From Colletotrichum lupini (taxonomy: Eukaryota > Ascomycota > Sordariomycetes > Glomerellales > Glomerellaceae): 64,000 bases of DNA. The notes below the pieces were generated by a model. It saw only the letters and a program-made list of their open reading frames with translations, had not been told where the DNA came from and did not search any database. The DNA lies in the NCBI RefSeq assembly GCF_023278565.1, contig NC_064672.1, positions 4,898,001 to 4,962,000 of the forward strand, read 5' to 3'. Below are positions 46,621 through 57,514 of this stretch, piece by piece (position 1 is the stretch's first letter; each line of letters opens with the position of its first letter). A program made the translations under genes and the position numbers.

Positions 46621-46829
46621 CCTTAAGTAATATAAATAGCTTTTAGTCTTTAATTATAAAGACTTTCTTTTTATTAAGCTATATACTTTTTATAAAAACT
46701 ATAAAGCCTAGGTACTTTATAAAAATAATACTAAATTCGTATTTTTTAATATTTACTTATAAGCCTGCTTTTTATAAGCGGTCTAGTACTTTAGTAACGT
46801 GCTCTTAGTACTAAAGGGGGTTATTTAGG

Positions 46830-47220
46830 AAGATTAGGATATTATTTATATACGCTATATAAAAGTTATCTAGGTACTTTATTAATATCTTATTTATATA
46901 TTATTAATACGTAGTAGGCCTATTATAGAGCCCGAAGGGTATTACTTTATACTTATATACCCCGTAGTGGGTTTTAAACGTTATTAAGTCCTTAGAGGCT
47001 AAGTCGAGGTAAATACGGTAGAAAGCCTACTTAATATCTAGTTTAGTAAATACTTTTACCCTACTTAGCTACGCGAGGGTCTTATTAATAAGTAGTAGTA
47101 AGTAGCGGTTTTTTTTTATAATTTTATTAAGCTTACGGAAGTTAACGTAAAAGCGCAAACTACTATTATACTTTTTTATAAATAGCGTCGGTAACGTAAA
47201 AAGAGCATTACTTAGCTTAA
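46830..47220 (-). pseudogene. Reverse transcriptase relic
   Basis: Minus-strand translation gives the Ty3/gypsy RT blocks in order: SLRFYVNFRKLNKI, VFTKLDIK, TFKTHYGVYKYKVIPFGL, and the active-site strand AYINNILIF. The catalytic Tyr-x-Asp-Asp has become Tyr-Ile-Asn-Asn at 46852-46841 through G-to-A changes on the coding strand. Stops interrupt it at several Gln codons. Confidence 0.9.
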
Positions 47221-48480
47221 TAAATTCCTTTTATAAGTACTTTAGTAAATAGGCTCTTATAGCCTCTAGCTCCGGTACTAACTACTTATATAGAGGGTAG
47301 TAGGTTAGTTTCTCTCTATTACTATTTAGGAGCTCGATCTTATAGTTATATAGCTTATAAAGTACTAGTATATTACTAGCCGCTTTACTAAAGACGTTAG
47401 TCTAAGGCTATAAATACTTTAGTAAGTTCGTTATTATAAGGTTGTGAGTAACTTAGTTATCGTTATATAAGGGGTCTGCCTCCTCTTTTTTATCTTCTAT
47501 AATATAGTTAAGCTTATAAAGTAATATAAAGCCTATTTTAACGTCGTTCTACTTTAGGTTCTTTTTAAAATTAGGAGCGCTAATAAAGGTAATGTTTATT
47601 TATATTATTATTAAGTGTGGTTTTTGCTATTTAGACCTTTTTACGGGGGCGATATTAGTACTATTAAGGGCGCGTTTTATTTTTTTTATATTCTTAGCCT
47701 TGTTTAACCGTTATATTTAGTAGGCTATTATTTTTAGTAGGCGTGGTAATATCCTAATCGGTATACTTTTTACTTACTACTACTAGAGCTTTTAGTTATA
47801 GTAAGTTATATTTATTTTAAATAGGTCCTACTAGTAGTTAGCGTCGATTTAGTATTATACGTCGATAATTTCTAGAGTATATAAGTCCTTAATATTTTTA
47901 ATAATAATAGAGGGCGTTTCTTATAGCGGTAGGTCCTTAGGCTATATTAGCTATTAATAGTAAATATTAGGGTTTACCCCGTAGTATTCGAACTACTTTT
48001 ACCTTAAGATTAGGTTATAGCGGCCCGTATTAAGCTAAAGGAGGGGTGCTTTTAAAAAGACCTATTAATTAATATATAAGTTAGCGGTCTATATTATATT
48101 AGTATTATTTAATCGCTCTTTATTAAACTTAGTAATAAGGATTAAGTATAGTAATTTATAAAATAGGGCTGCGCAAAACTACTATAATAGAGGGGTTACG
48201 TAGTTATTTATAAATCCGTACTTATTAGCTCCCGTATTAAATAAGGCTCTTAGGCAAATTCTATATTTATTAAATACTAATATAAGCTTTATTTTAAGGG
48301 GCTGGCCCCTTATAAGATCCTATAGGTTTATTAAATTAATTACTAATTTTCTATCCTTTTTATACGTATCCCTTAGCTAGGAGTTTATTTTTACTAGGGG
48401 TTATAGTTTTCTAAACCCGACTCTATTTTAATAGGGCCCGCGGTAGCATTAATAATAGCTATAGTAATCTTCGGCTTTTT

Positions 48481-48528
48481 AGGGTAGTCCTTAGAGATAT
48501 ATCTAGTATTATTATAAACGAAATAAGC
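48481..48528 (-). pseudogene. Gag zinc-knuckle relic
   Basis: The minus strand reads AYFVYNNTRYISKDYP. Aligned to the nucleocapsid knuckle C-x2-C-x4-H-x4-C, all three Cys have become Tyr (TGY to TAY) and the His has become Tyr (CAY to TAY), exactly the changes RIP makes. The gag region extends upstream, toward 50100, without legible motifs. Confidence 0.8.
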
Positions 48529-50102
48529 GCTATTATTCTTAAGTTTTTAATATAGGGCTTTAGGGATCGTTTTATAAATAGAAGTGCGACCTTGGTCCTA
48601 TTTAATACCCCTAGTACCTTTATTATTTCCGCTACTTCTATTACTTTTACTACTTCTACCCGAGGTCTAATAAGTCTAGCTAGAAGCCTTAACCGGGCGG
48701 TCCTTTATAAAAGGGGGCTATATCGTATTAGTTAGCTAAGTAACGTACTTAATATATTTTTAAAAAGTGGCCGTATTATCTAAGTACTTTAATATAGCTT
48801 AGTTACGAAGATATATAAGTAGTTTATTATAAAAACGGCGCTTTTATTAAAACTCTAAAAGCTTATTAATACGCGCGAGCTTAGTAAATATAGAGCGTTT
48901 TTAATAAACGTTTTTAAGCGTAATCGTAAGTATATTTAGTTTACGGCTAGTATTATTTATAGTAGTTAGGCTAGTATAAACTAACTTAAGCTCGTAAAGT
49001 AGTTACTTAGCTATAGTAATCTCGTTAAAAGTTAGTATTAAGTATATAAATTCTATAGCGCTACCTCTAATTTTATTAATAATATACTTTAAGTAGTACT
49101 TATCTGTATTATAGTTAGTATTTTTTAAGCGCTTTATAATACGCTAGAGCTAGTGGTCGAACTTAAGGCTAGTGTTATTATTTATAAAAATAGGTACGTT
49201 AGGTATTTTTTAAGAGCCGTGGATAATAAGATAGGACGAGGCTAGAGTGGTTTCGTAGCTACCCTACGTCTCTAAGTATATTAGTTATTACTTTAGCGCG
49301 CTAAGGGTAGTAGTATTTTAAATAGAGCTAGTTTAGGAGCCGTTTTCTAATTACTCTAGCTTTTTAGCTATAGCTACGTTATTAGTATAGGCTTAGATAA
49401 GGGCTTCTTTTATAATACGGAGCTCTATAATAGTAGTATATATAAGGTCGAGGTTCTTATAGGTTATTATATATAAGCGCTTAGTACTATTACTTAGCTA
49501 GCTAATAATAGAAGCTAGGACCTGCTCTAATTAGTACTAAGCAATGCGCATTTTTAGTTACTATTCGATTTATTTAAGTAGGGTCTTCTCGTTATCTTTA
49601 AGGTATAGTTCTTAAATAAGGTCGAGGTTAATATACTACTTAGTATTTTTTTTAAAAAGGATATTATTATAGATATAAATAGGTAAGGTAAGTTAGTTAG
49701 CTACGTTACTAAGGTACGCTAAGTAATCGGCCTAAGTAGTAGAGGGTAAGAAGCGCTCTATTAACTAGTTAGATAGTATAACCTTAAGGTTAATAATTAA
49801 GAGCTTAGCGCCTTTATTAGGGTCTATAACGCTCTATTAAGACTCGTAGAGGCGGCGACTTTATTAAAAGCCGTTAGTATAAAGGGAGACCTAGCCTCTT
49901 TAACTATATCCTCTAACTATTACGTTTAGTAGAGGGGGTATATATTTAGGGGGTATTAATTACGCTACTTATATATAATTAATTTAGTTAGTTATTACTC
50001 GGCTCTTTTATACGCTTTTTTAGTAGGGGTAGTTAGTAATTAATTAATTAAAATATTATCGTTCCGTTTCTAAAGAATAGTTAATTAAGTAATATTAAGT
50101 AG

Positions 50103-50325
50103 TATTACGAAAGGGAACTCGAAGTAGGTCGGAACGCTACTATATTAACTTAATAAACTAAAGACTTAACATAAAGAGGGAAAAAATAGAATAGTAAGTA
50201 GAAGCTAGCGGGCTAGCCCTTTAGGCCTAGCGGTCTAGCTCGTTATATAACTACTAAGAGCTTAGCCTCGTAGCCTAAGGCTAAGCCACAGGGCCCACAG
50301 GGCCCTAATGCCCACTGCTATAACA
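50103..50325 (-). repeat. 5' LTR of the chromovirus
   Basis: 223 bp, the partner of 44004-44226. It keeps slightly more G/C at some sites, so the two copies were mutated independently. Both retain the GC-rich run around acagggcccacagggccc. The flanking five bases (ctttt after this copy, cgaat before the other) do not match. Confidence 0.93.
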
Positions 50326-51699
50326 CTTTTACTAAAGATCCAACAATTACGGAATATAATTAGACTTTTTACTATTAAACGGTATTATAAAAAGTAGTAA
50401 TAAATACTAAACATAAGAACGGTTTCTTTCCCTTAGTCTAAACGAACTCGTAATAATATAAATCCCCGTTATTAAATAACGGTAAGATATTATATAAGTA
50501 TATTCCGGGACGTATAAGTAGAAACCCCTATATAGAACTATATAATAAACTGCGAATAAGTATTAATATTAGTATAAATCTTAAATCTAAATAATAAAAG
50601 CTTATCGTACGTATTTAAAGACTAAATATAATTTAGTCCAGGAGTTATAAACCCTTTATAACGGTACCTTATTTTACTTAACCGATTTTAAACTTGTTAT
50701 AGAAAGGTTTTGTAATATATAAGGTATAGTTTATCTCGGCTAATAATATAAGCTTATTAGCGAACCTATATATAAAAATACTTTTTACCGTACCCTTTAG
50801 CACGGCGAGTAACCTTTAGTATATTAAAAAAGAACTTTTTTAATCGTTATTATATAATTACGAGCTATTCTAGTGTTTATCGTTACTAAAGCTAATTTTA
50901 TTAACGAAGTGTTAATAATCCTATAGCCGTAATTATAAATCTCTTAAACTAGAGTTAAAAAAGGATATTTTTATTATTTAAGTATTATTAAAAGAATAAT
51001 TCTTAGATACGAATTAATAGATCCTTAAAAAAGACCGTACGCTCTTCTTATCGTAAGTCCTATTTTATAAGTTAACGTTCGAAAGTTCGCTTTATAATTC
51101 TAATACTAAAAACTATAAAAATATATATAATAATTATATTATAGGTCTAATTACTCTCTAACTTTATAATAATTATCGTTCGATATAGTAAAAAATTAAT
51201 ACGCGGTCGTACTATTCTAAAAAAGTAGTAATATATAAAATAAGAAACTAAAAAAGAAATTTTAAGTAAGGGGTAAATATTTATATATAATTATAGTAAT
51301 ATATAGGGGTATCCTTTTATTTACTAGGTTTTATAAGTATATATATAGAAATATAGACGCTTATAGGGATTTATAACACTAAAAAAAATAGAAAAGTATA
51401 TAACGATAATATACGATAAATAAAAGTTCTATAATTTTATTAAAAACGTTAAACTTTAGGGGGAGCCTTTATATAGTTAGTTATGGCCTCTTACGGGCTA
51501 AACTAAGCACGTATACTTTAGCTTATAGCTAGTAAGTGCCCTACGACTCCGTAAGGGCCTTACCGCCCGGGTATTAAGCCTAACCGTACTATATCTTAAT
51601 ATATACCTATATAAACTCCTATACTATACCGTATAAGAATATCGAATTAATTACTCCTTATTTAGAGTTTATATAAGTTAGTAATGCTCTTTATAATCC

Positions 51700-52140
51700 T
51701 ATATATTATTATATATACCCTCTTTATTATTTTTAGCCTATTTAGCTACTTATTTAAGGGCTTTTGCTATTATATAGAGGTATATAGCGGGGATAGTACC
51801 TAAAGATTTAAATAGAGCGCTAATATAGACTTTATTACGGCCCTTATAGTTATAACCGCGCTTAACGACCTTAATAAGCGTATTATAAACTAATACGAAC
51901 CGTTAATAAACTATAAATAGATATAAAGTAGTATAGGGTAACGTACGAGTAATAATAGGAGGTATAACGAGTATATACTCGTATATAGTAAATATATAGT
52001 TATAACTAGAGTAGCCCTTACTTATAAAAGTAACGTAATTAATAAAAATACCTTTACTAGCTTTATAATAGGCGCATAACTTAGCACTAATCTTAGCGTT
52101 ACTATATATAGTTATTTAAATAATATCAGTAGCCTAAGTA
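51700..52140 (-). pseudogene. RIP-degraded coding relic, possibly DUF3716-like
   Basis: On the minus strand one frame stays nearly free of stops for well over 100 codons, unlike the rest of the island. It contains AKLCAYYKASKGIFINYV, then SKGYSSYNYIF. If Tyr at RIP-prone sites stands for former Cys, this gives a C-x2-C, a CV and a second C-x2-C. That pattern resembles the cysteine module of fungal DUF3716 proteins (C-x2-C...GPF..CV...C..C). The match is tentative. The downstream part (KVVKRGYNYKGRNKVYISAL) is not recognised. Confidence 0.3.
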
Positions 52141-52221
52141 CGAGTTATAGTAATATCCGGGGGTATATAACGGCTATTCTTAGTAATCTTAGGGTTAAGC
52201 TTAATCTAATACTAGGGCTAG

Positions 52222-52283
52222 ATTATATAGGTTAATATAGTAATATTAGATAGTATAAGGTAGTATATACTAACCTATATAAT
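52222..52283. repeat. Imperfect inverted repeat
   Basis: Arms at 52222-52239 (attatataggttaatata) and about 52266-52283 are reverse complements with one mismatch, separated by roughly 25 nt. It could be the end of a small inverted-repeat transposon or a chance hairpin in AT-rich DNA. Confidence 0.45.
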
Positions 52284-52742
52284 ACTAAAGTTATAGATCT
52301 AGTAAAAAGTCTTCGAAAGGGAAGATAAAGAGCCTATAAATAATATAAGAATCCGTATAATAAGGAAGCTATTATATAGAGGTATATATATTAATAAGGA
52401 GGTAAGAGGTTATTTTATAAGACGTAAGGTCGTTAGGGTACTACGTAAGTTAGTATACGGGGACCGTTAGGAGCTATATACCCTTAATACGGGCCGGAAC
52501 GCTATATTAAGCGCTTATTATAAGTATTATACGGCATACGCGATTATTAAAAAAGGGAGTATCCTATACGAAATTATTAATATATATACGTAAATAGTTA
52601 ATACTAAAAAAAAAAGTAAATAAAAAGAATTAAATTATAAATAGGTATATATACATAATTATACTTATAATTACGCGTATATTAGCCTAAGAAGAAGCAC
52701 AATTACTAATTAATAAAAATTACACTAGTAATTGCGCATAAA

Positions 52743-52824
52743 ATTACCTAATTATACCTAATTAATATTTCTAATTAGCAAATCGTAAATATTATACTTA
52801 TAATTGCGTATATAATTAGGTAAT
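52743..52824. repeat. Inverted repeat, attacctaattatac type
   Basis: attacctaattatac (52743-52757) recurs inverted at 52808-52824 with a two-base insertion. A direct repeat around attatacttataatt lies at about 52660 and 52792. This cluster near the right edge of the RIP island may mark a transposon terminus. Confidence 0.35.
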
Positions 52825-53170
52825 AGTAATAAAAGTAAAATAGAAAAGGGTATAAAGTATAATAAGGCGAAATATAATCGCTAATAGGTAACTATAAGGG
52901 CGTAAGCGGATTACTTACTTTACTTAAGGAATATTAGGTTAGTTAAAAAGAAAGGGAAATTAATTAGTAATAGAAATTAGTAAGGAGGATATACCCCTTA
53001 GCTACCCCACTTTTATTAAGCAGCATAACCGCCCTTATATAACTACTACTACCTACGGTCGCAAGCAATTCCTTATAATAATATACGGGATTTATCATAA
53101 TATTCATTTGTACGTACGAGAAAGTCGCGCTATTAATACCTAAAATTTACGGTAGCCGTAGGTCTATTAG

Positions 53171-53847
53171 AAAGAACGGTTTTGGCAGAGTGCCTCTTGC
53201 AGTCTGCCGTACACCTTGCCGGATGTTACGCAAGCCAAGCTCCAGCGTTCCGTCAGTCCACATTTTCATCATTGATTCCCCCCCCGCTTTCAATCACCTC
53301 TGCTGTTACACAACCAACACTGTGTTGTTCACGTCGCCAGACTCATCTTTTGTTTTGTCGTTTCAACTTTTCCGTTCATCGCTTCGTTGTCGGCCGCTGA
53401 TACATAGGATCTTGGTGGGTGATACCCAGACAGGGAAGATTGTTGGTTTGTAAATTCATCGCTGGCCAGACTGGTCTTTTAGCCGCCACAAGTTCGCGCT
53501 ACTCTTCGTCCAAGCTCCCATTTGTATACCGCTACCAGAAAGCATGTTCTGGTGTCCGAAAACCTCAGCATTGGCTCTTCCCAGTCTTGCTAGGCCATGG
53601 CTGGAACACGCGGAGGAACGTCAGTCATCGAACAGAGAGTACCGAGGGTATGGTTCATAGTGCGTCGTGTTTCTCATGATAACCTCCACTAGTACATGTA
53701 CATAATCCTACATAAAAAACCACCATTGATCAAATGACGCTCCCTAAACACCACGCAGATGCAATTTGCTCTTGTCAAGTCCAGTCCAACCTCAACCGAA
53801 TTAGATCCCACACCAGCTCCTCTTCCTCTAAGCAGCTCGCACTCCCA
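53171..53847. other. Intergenic, right border of the RIP island
   Basis: Composition returns to normal abruptly at about 53170. The 0.68 kb to the stop of the next gene contains no supported frame and is probably the 3' flank of that minus-strand gene. Confidence 0.4.
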
Positions 53848-55308
53848 TCAGTGGACGACCATATCCGGAGGTATAGGCGTGTCCCGCCGACTCCCAGTAT
53901 CCGGGTTAATCAGGTCCGCCGACCCCAGCCTGTCGCACTGTGAAATGAGACGCTTCGGCACCGTCGGCGTCGTCAGGTCCATCTCCATATCCCCAGGCGT
54001 CAAACCCCGATCGGAACACGAGTATGAGACGCTACTTGTATCCGACATCTCAACGTCCTCCGCCTCCCCACCGGCCTCCTCAAACGTCTCGACGCTAGGC
54101 GTCGGGAGATCGCCGTAGGTCTGCACCTCCACAATGGGAGGGGGAGGAGCGACCACGGGCTTCCTTTGAGGGATAGACAATACCGGCGTCTGTGCTGCCG
54201 CCGCCGCCTCGGCCGCCCGCAAAGCCGCCACGGCACCCCCCAAGTTCTCCTCGTCCTCCTCCTGGTTCCCAATCGTCCACACCCACCGCCTCTTCTTCTC
54301 CTTGCGCTTGGTCCGCTTCCTGATGCCGCCGGACGGGCTGACTGGCGGCGAATCAGCCGCCAGCCCCGCCATCCGACGCCGCATCTCCTCGAACGGCCCC
54401 GGCGTCATGCCGCCGTCGCGGGTCTCGTCGCTCGTGAACGCCATGGCGAGGTCCAGCACCGTGTTGGCCTCCTCCTGGCCCGGTGCCGGTGCCGTCTCCG
54501 CCGCCGCTGCTGCTGCTGTTGCTGTTGCCGCAGCCGCCGGTGATGCCGGGGAAACGACATCCTCGACGAGCAGGTCAATGTGAGACTTTGTGTACGTTTC
54601 CGTTGTTATTGTCTGCTCGATGGGGCTGTTGTAGGCTACACGGCGGGCCGCCTTTTCTTGCAAGCGCAAGGACTGCCGGCGCGGTGAGATGGGGGTTTTG
54701 GCACTCGGCGGAGGGAGAGGCGAGTTGCGGAGGATGCTGTGGAGGGAGCGAGGATGCGTGTAAGGCAGCTTTGAGCCAACGAGGGTCAGGTTGTGATTGC
54801 GTTTCCTCTGCGAGCGCGGCTCCGGTTGGTTGGTGATGAAGCCGATTGCTGTAAGGGGCGTCTTGGTGTCGATTGGCGAAAAGCCAAACATCTGGGGACC
54901 TTGGTTGGGCTCTACGGGGCCCGCAGAGAGAGGCGGGGTGGCTGTCATGGTGCTCGGAAAGGTAATCTCCATTGCGACGCCGGGCGAGAGAGGGTGTGCG
55001 GTCAACGGCGTCTCGGGGTAGGAGACTGCGTAGGGCGTCTGGATGCGCAGTTGGGGTGTCTTTGAACCATTCTGCAAGCGCGAGGGCTGTGGCTGGGAGG
55101 TATCGATGGCCGTGAGCGGTTCTGACGCGGTGGGTGTCGACCTCTCAATGGCGGTAACATAGACGTTGGAGAGGGTGTTGAAGGTGGTGGGGTCCTTGGG
55201 ATCGATGACGGAAAAGGACTTGTTGATTCTTGTGTGAGGTGCCGGTGATGTCTTGATGCTCAACGACAGCTTTGGCCTTCTTGAGGCGGTTCCAGTCTGA
55301 GTAGCCAT
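53848..55308 (-). CDS. Disordered Ser/Pro/Ala-rich protein of unknown function (486 aa)
   Basis: A single-exon gene. I choose the ATG at 55308 (MATQTGTASRRPKLSLSIKT) because this RRPKLSLSIKT start looks like a conserved N-terminal motif; an in-frame ATG at 55329 would add seven residues. The product is rich in Pro, Ser and Thr and probably unfolded. It has short candidate motifs: PYAVSYPETPLTAHPLSPG, SLHSILRNSPLPPPSAKTP, a strongly basic RKRTKRKEKKRRWVWTIG (likely nuclear targeting), polyalanine runs near 265-280 and 370-380, and an acidic region near EDVEMSD. The SILRNSPLPPPSAKTP segment and many SP/TP sites suggest kinase regulation. Function is unknown. Confidence 0.8.
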   Translation of the reverse strand: MATQTGTASRRPKLSLSIKTSPAPHTRINKSFSVIDPKDPTTFNTLSNVYVTAIERSTPTASEPLTAIDTSQPQPSRLQNGSKTPQLRIQTPYAVSYPETPLTAHPLSPGVAMEITFPSTMTATPPLSAGPVEPNQGPQMFGFSPIDTKTPLTAIGFITNQPEPRSQRKRNHNLTLVGSKLPYTHPRSLHSILRNSPLPPPSAKTPISPRRQSLRLQEKAARRVAYNSPIEQTITTETYTKSHIDLLVEDVVSPASPAAAATATAAAAAAETAPAPGQEEANTVLDLAMAFTSDETRDGGMTPGPFEEMRRRMAGLAADSPPVSPSGGIRKRTKRKEKKRRWVWTIGNQEEDEENLGGAVAALRAAEAAAAAQTPVLSIPQRKPVVAPPPPIVEVQTYGDLPTPSVETFEEAGGEAEDVEMSDTSSVSYSCSDRGLTPGDMEMDLTTPTVPKRLISQCDRLGSADLINPDTGSRRDTPIPPDMVVH

Positions 55309-57514
55309 CGTGACCACGTGATGTGCCAATGTTGGACCCGGAAGAGTGGTATAAGTTGATGAGTCTGCGGCTCAGCCTAGATAGCCAGCAGGTTGGGTCG
55401 TACAGGGGTCAAGTGACGACCTTAGCCTCCCGAACTGTTGGAATCACCGGGATGAGACAGGTCAGTTCAGAAAGAGGGGGGAAACCAGCAATCGACGAGA
55501 TGTAGGAAAGAGAGGGATGGCGGCTATATAGATTAGGTTGCAAGTGGTGCAACGGTTAGACTTGCTGGTTCTTTGTGAGAGGGGTTTATCCAAGCTGGAG
55601 TCTTTGGGTGGCCGTCTGAAGAGGCGCCGCTAGACAGACATATATGCAATGCAGTGTGACTGGAGGAACAGACAATAGACGCGATTGAAGGAAGGAATGC
55701 GTCGCACGCAGGAGGACACCCCCTCGTCGCAGGCAGCTCCAGTGATGGTTGGCTATTTTGGGCAGCCATATGTGATGGGGAAGAGGCGCAAGCGCCGGGC
55801 TCAGATGGGATCCTTGTCGACTCGAGTCGCACCCCTGCAGATTGGCCAATGACGATGGCGGGGGGCGTCGGTTGTCTGCCCGAAGCGGCGTCTATTTGGT
55901 TGTACGACCGGGGACGTTTTGGCGTAATGAATCCCTCGCCATTTCCGAGAAGAAAGACGGTGAGCAGTACGGAGTTTGGTAGGCAGACTGGCGGATAGAC
56001 GGAGAAAAGAGAGGACTTTGGTAGTCACGAGACAGTTGATGGTAGGTCGGTAGTAGGTGGTGATACACTGGTACCAAAGTTTGAGTGCGCTTGTTGGTCT
56101 GAGAAACATCCAAGACCTGGTCCACAGGCGGCTATTCAGACGCGGTCGCCCAGTCCCCGTTCTCGCTTTCGATAGATGCCCAAGCCACGCGAGAGTTCGT
56201 CACAGAATGCCTGGGAAGTGGGAACCCACACTTGTGAATCCTCAAGTCGGTCTTGGCAGCCGTTGTAAGCAGGTGTTGAAAGCCAAAGAAGCCTACACTG
56301 CCGTGAGGACCCAGCACCGTTGGCGTGGAAATGTTGAGATGAGTGAGATGAGACGACGTAAGCTTTTGTTTGAGTGAGAGGGGCAAAGGAACACTGGCCA
56401 GGACCAAAAAAGGGCTGAGTGTATCGGAAGGAAGCGAACTCTCGTCTCGTCTCCGCTTCCCGCCCACAGCCCATGGATGATGGATCTTGTTGGAGCCTCT
56501 TTGGAGGAGTCATGCCAGCGAAAGCGAGAGATCCGTCTCGGCCTCCACTTTGATCCGTGCGAACTTTAAGCGAAGAGACGCAGCAGCCGATGGCGCCGTG
56601 GACGCGGGGAATTTTGACAGGCGCAGAAGTCAGAAACAGAACTGTGCCACTTTGTGGCAACACTGGGTGGGCCATCGTATTGGGTTTGGGGTTTAGGACT
56701 CGAGTCTTGAGGTGGGAAGTTGGGAGGATTATTCCCTCTCTTAGACGCCACGATGCCAAGCCACAGCACCACGGCAATCTCCAAACGCGGACCCCCCGCC
56801 CCGAGACCCGCCCCGCAAATTAATCAGCGTCCAAAATTAGGTAATCCTGCAGGGCCTCCCAAATTGACCCAAACTTCATCACGACAGATGGCGCCAGCTG
56901 TGGGAACCTGTTGTCTCCCAACAATGACATCCAAATGTCAACTTCACCGGCCGCCGGCCCTCTCTCAACCCCACAGCCGCCGGGCTGGCCGAGCTCTGTC
57001 GCAAATATCCCCAGAAAATAGAATATCTCCAGATACAGATACATGCCATAGCCAAGATCACGAATGATACCCCCACGACGCATCACCACCTTTCCAAAGC
57101 CTGTGTTATCCGTCCACTCGGCCGAAACGCCTCCCACGGTACTTCTCCCTTCTCATTCGTACACGCCTGTCTCGCACTATCATAATCACTTCGATAAGCC
57201 GATACCGCTCTCATCATTGGTTCGGCCATCTTCTTCAAACGCCCGTCTTGATTGATCTGGATGGATCAACGACGACTACACCAGGCCCCGCCGGCAACCC
57301 TTATGACTGCCCGCAGGCTTCGCCGATGAGTACATCTGAGTAGGACGACGGCCTCACTCATGAACTTACACCGTGGATGAGAAAAACTTCATCATAAAAC
57401 GAGATTAAGATCCAGTCCCACCGGTACTTTCTAACTTCAGAGACGAGCAGCATTGAGCATTGTTTTCATCCGACATCGTTCTCATCTATTTTGACATTTT
57501 TGGTATATAATACT
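55309..57514. promoter_or_regulatory. Divergent promoter region upstream of DUR1,2
   Basis: About 2.2 kb between divergent genes. Frames at 56130-56780 and 55530-56125 lack motifs and overlap on opposite strands; I call none. The distal half of the region toward DUR1,2 contains a group of GATA cores between 57006 and 57204, two of which fit the AreA/NIT2 consensus (listed separately). Confidence 0.45.
57177..57197. promoter_or_regulatory. Paired GATA sites upstream of DUR1,2
   Basis: TGATAG on the minus strand (57177-57182) and CGATAA on the plus strand (57192-57197) both fit HGATAR, the site of nitrogen regulators AreA/NIT2. They are about 10 bp apart and roughly 320 bp upstream of the inferred start. 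Close paired GATA sites are the preferred arrangement for these factors. Urea catabolism is a classical nitrogen-controlled pathway. Confidence 0.5.

Larger units (their letters stand above)
44004..50325 (-). mobile_element. Inactivated Ty3/gypsy chromovirus
   Basis: A 6.3 kb LTR retrotransposon lying on the minus strand and heavily RIP-mutated. Two 223 bp LTRs bound it, a polypurine tract lies inside the left one, and the coding order read from right to left is gag with zinc knuckle (48481-48528), reverse transcriptase (about 47220-46830), RNase H (about 46620-46180), integrase core (about 45310-44950) and chromodomain (about 44590-44400). This gag-RT-RH-IN-chromodomain order defines chromoviruses of the fungal MAGGY type. 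Every domain is interrupted by many TAA/TAG codons and key residues are changed, so no protein can be made. I found no matching target-site duplication and no clear primer-binding site. Confidence 0.92.
42240..53170. repeat. RIP-mutated AT-rich island
   Basis: An almost 11 kb block in which TpA is extremely frequent, CpA and TpG are nearly absent, and every frame on both strands is full of TAA and TAG. No open frame of 60 codons occurs between about 42280 and 53180, in contrast to dense frames on either side. This is the product of repeat-induced point mutation, which converts CpA to TpA in duplicated DNA before meiosis. Both edges are abrupt, and the flanks show no spread of mutation. The block contains a complete chromovirus (44004-50325) flanked by older, equally mutated DNA. 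Such islands are usually heterochromatic in fungi. Confidence 0.93.
50326..53170. repeat. Unidentified RIP-degraded flank, right side
   Basis: AT-rich mutated DNA to the right of the chromovirus. It includes a less mutated, GC-richer patch near 51470-51600, a protein-like relic at 51700-52140 (listed separately) and short inverted repeats near 52220-52285 and 52743-52824. It is older than, or independent of, the LTR element. Transposon class is not identified. Confidence 0.45.

Noticed and set aside
42240..53170. Centromere or subtelomere
   Set aside because: AT-rich RIP DNA can form fungal centromeres, but this block is only 11 kb, is bounded by ordinary genes and is largely explained by one LTR element; no telomere repeats are seen.
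55540..55590. tRNA-like string (ggttagacttgctggttc)
   Set aside because: No acceptor stem or proper A and B box spacing could be found.
57504..57510. TATATAA as TATA box of DUR1,2
   Set aside because: It lies only about 5 bp before the favoured start codon at 57515; it could be a TATA box only if translation starts at 57602.
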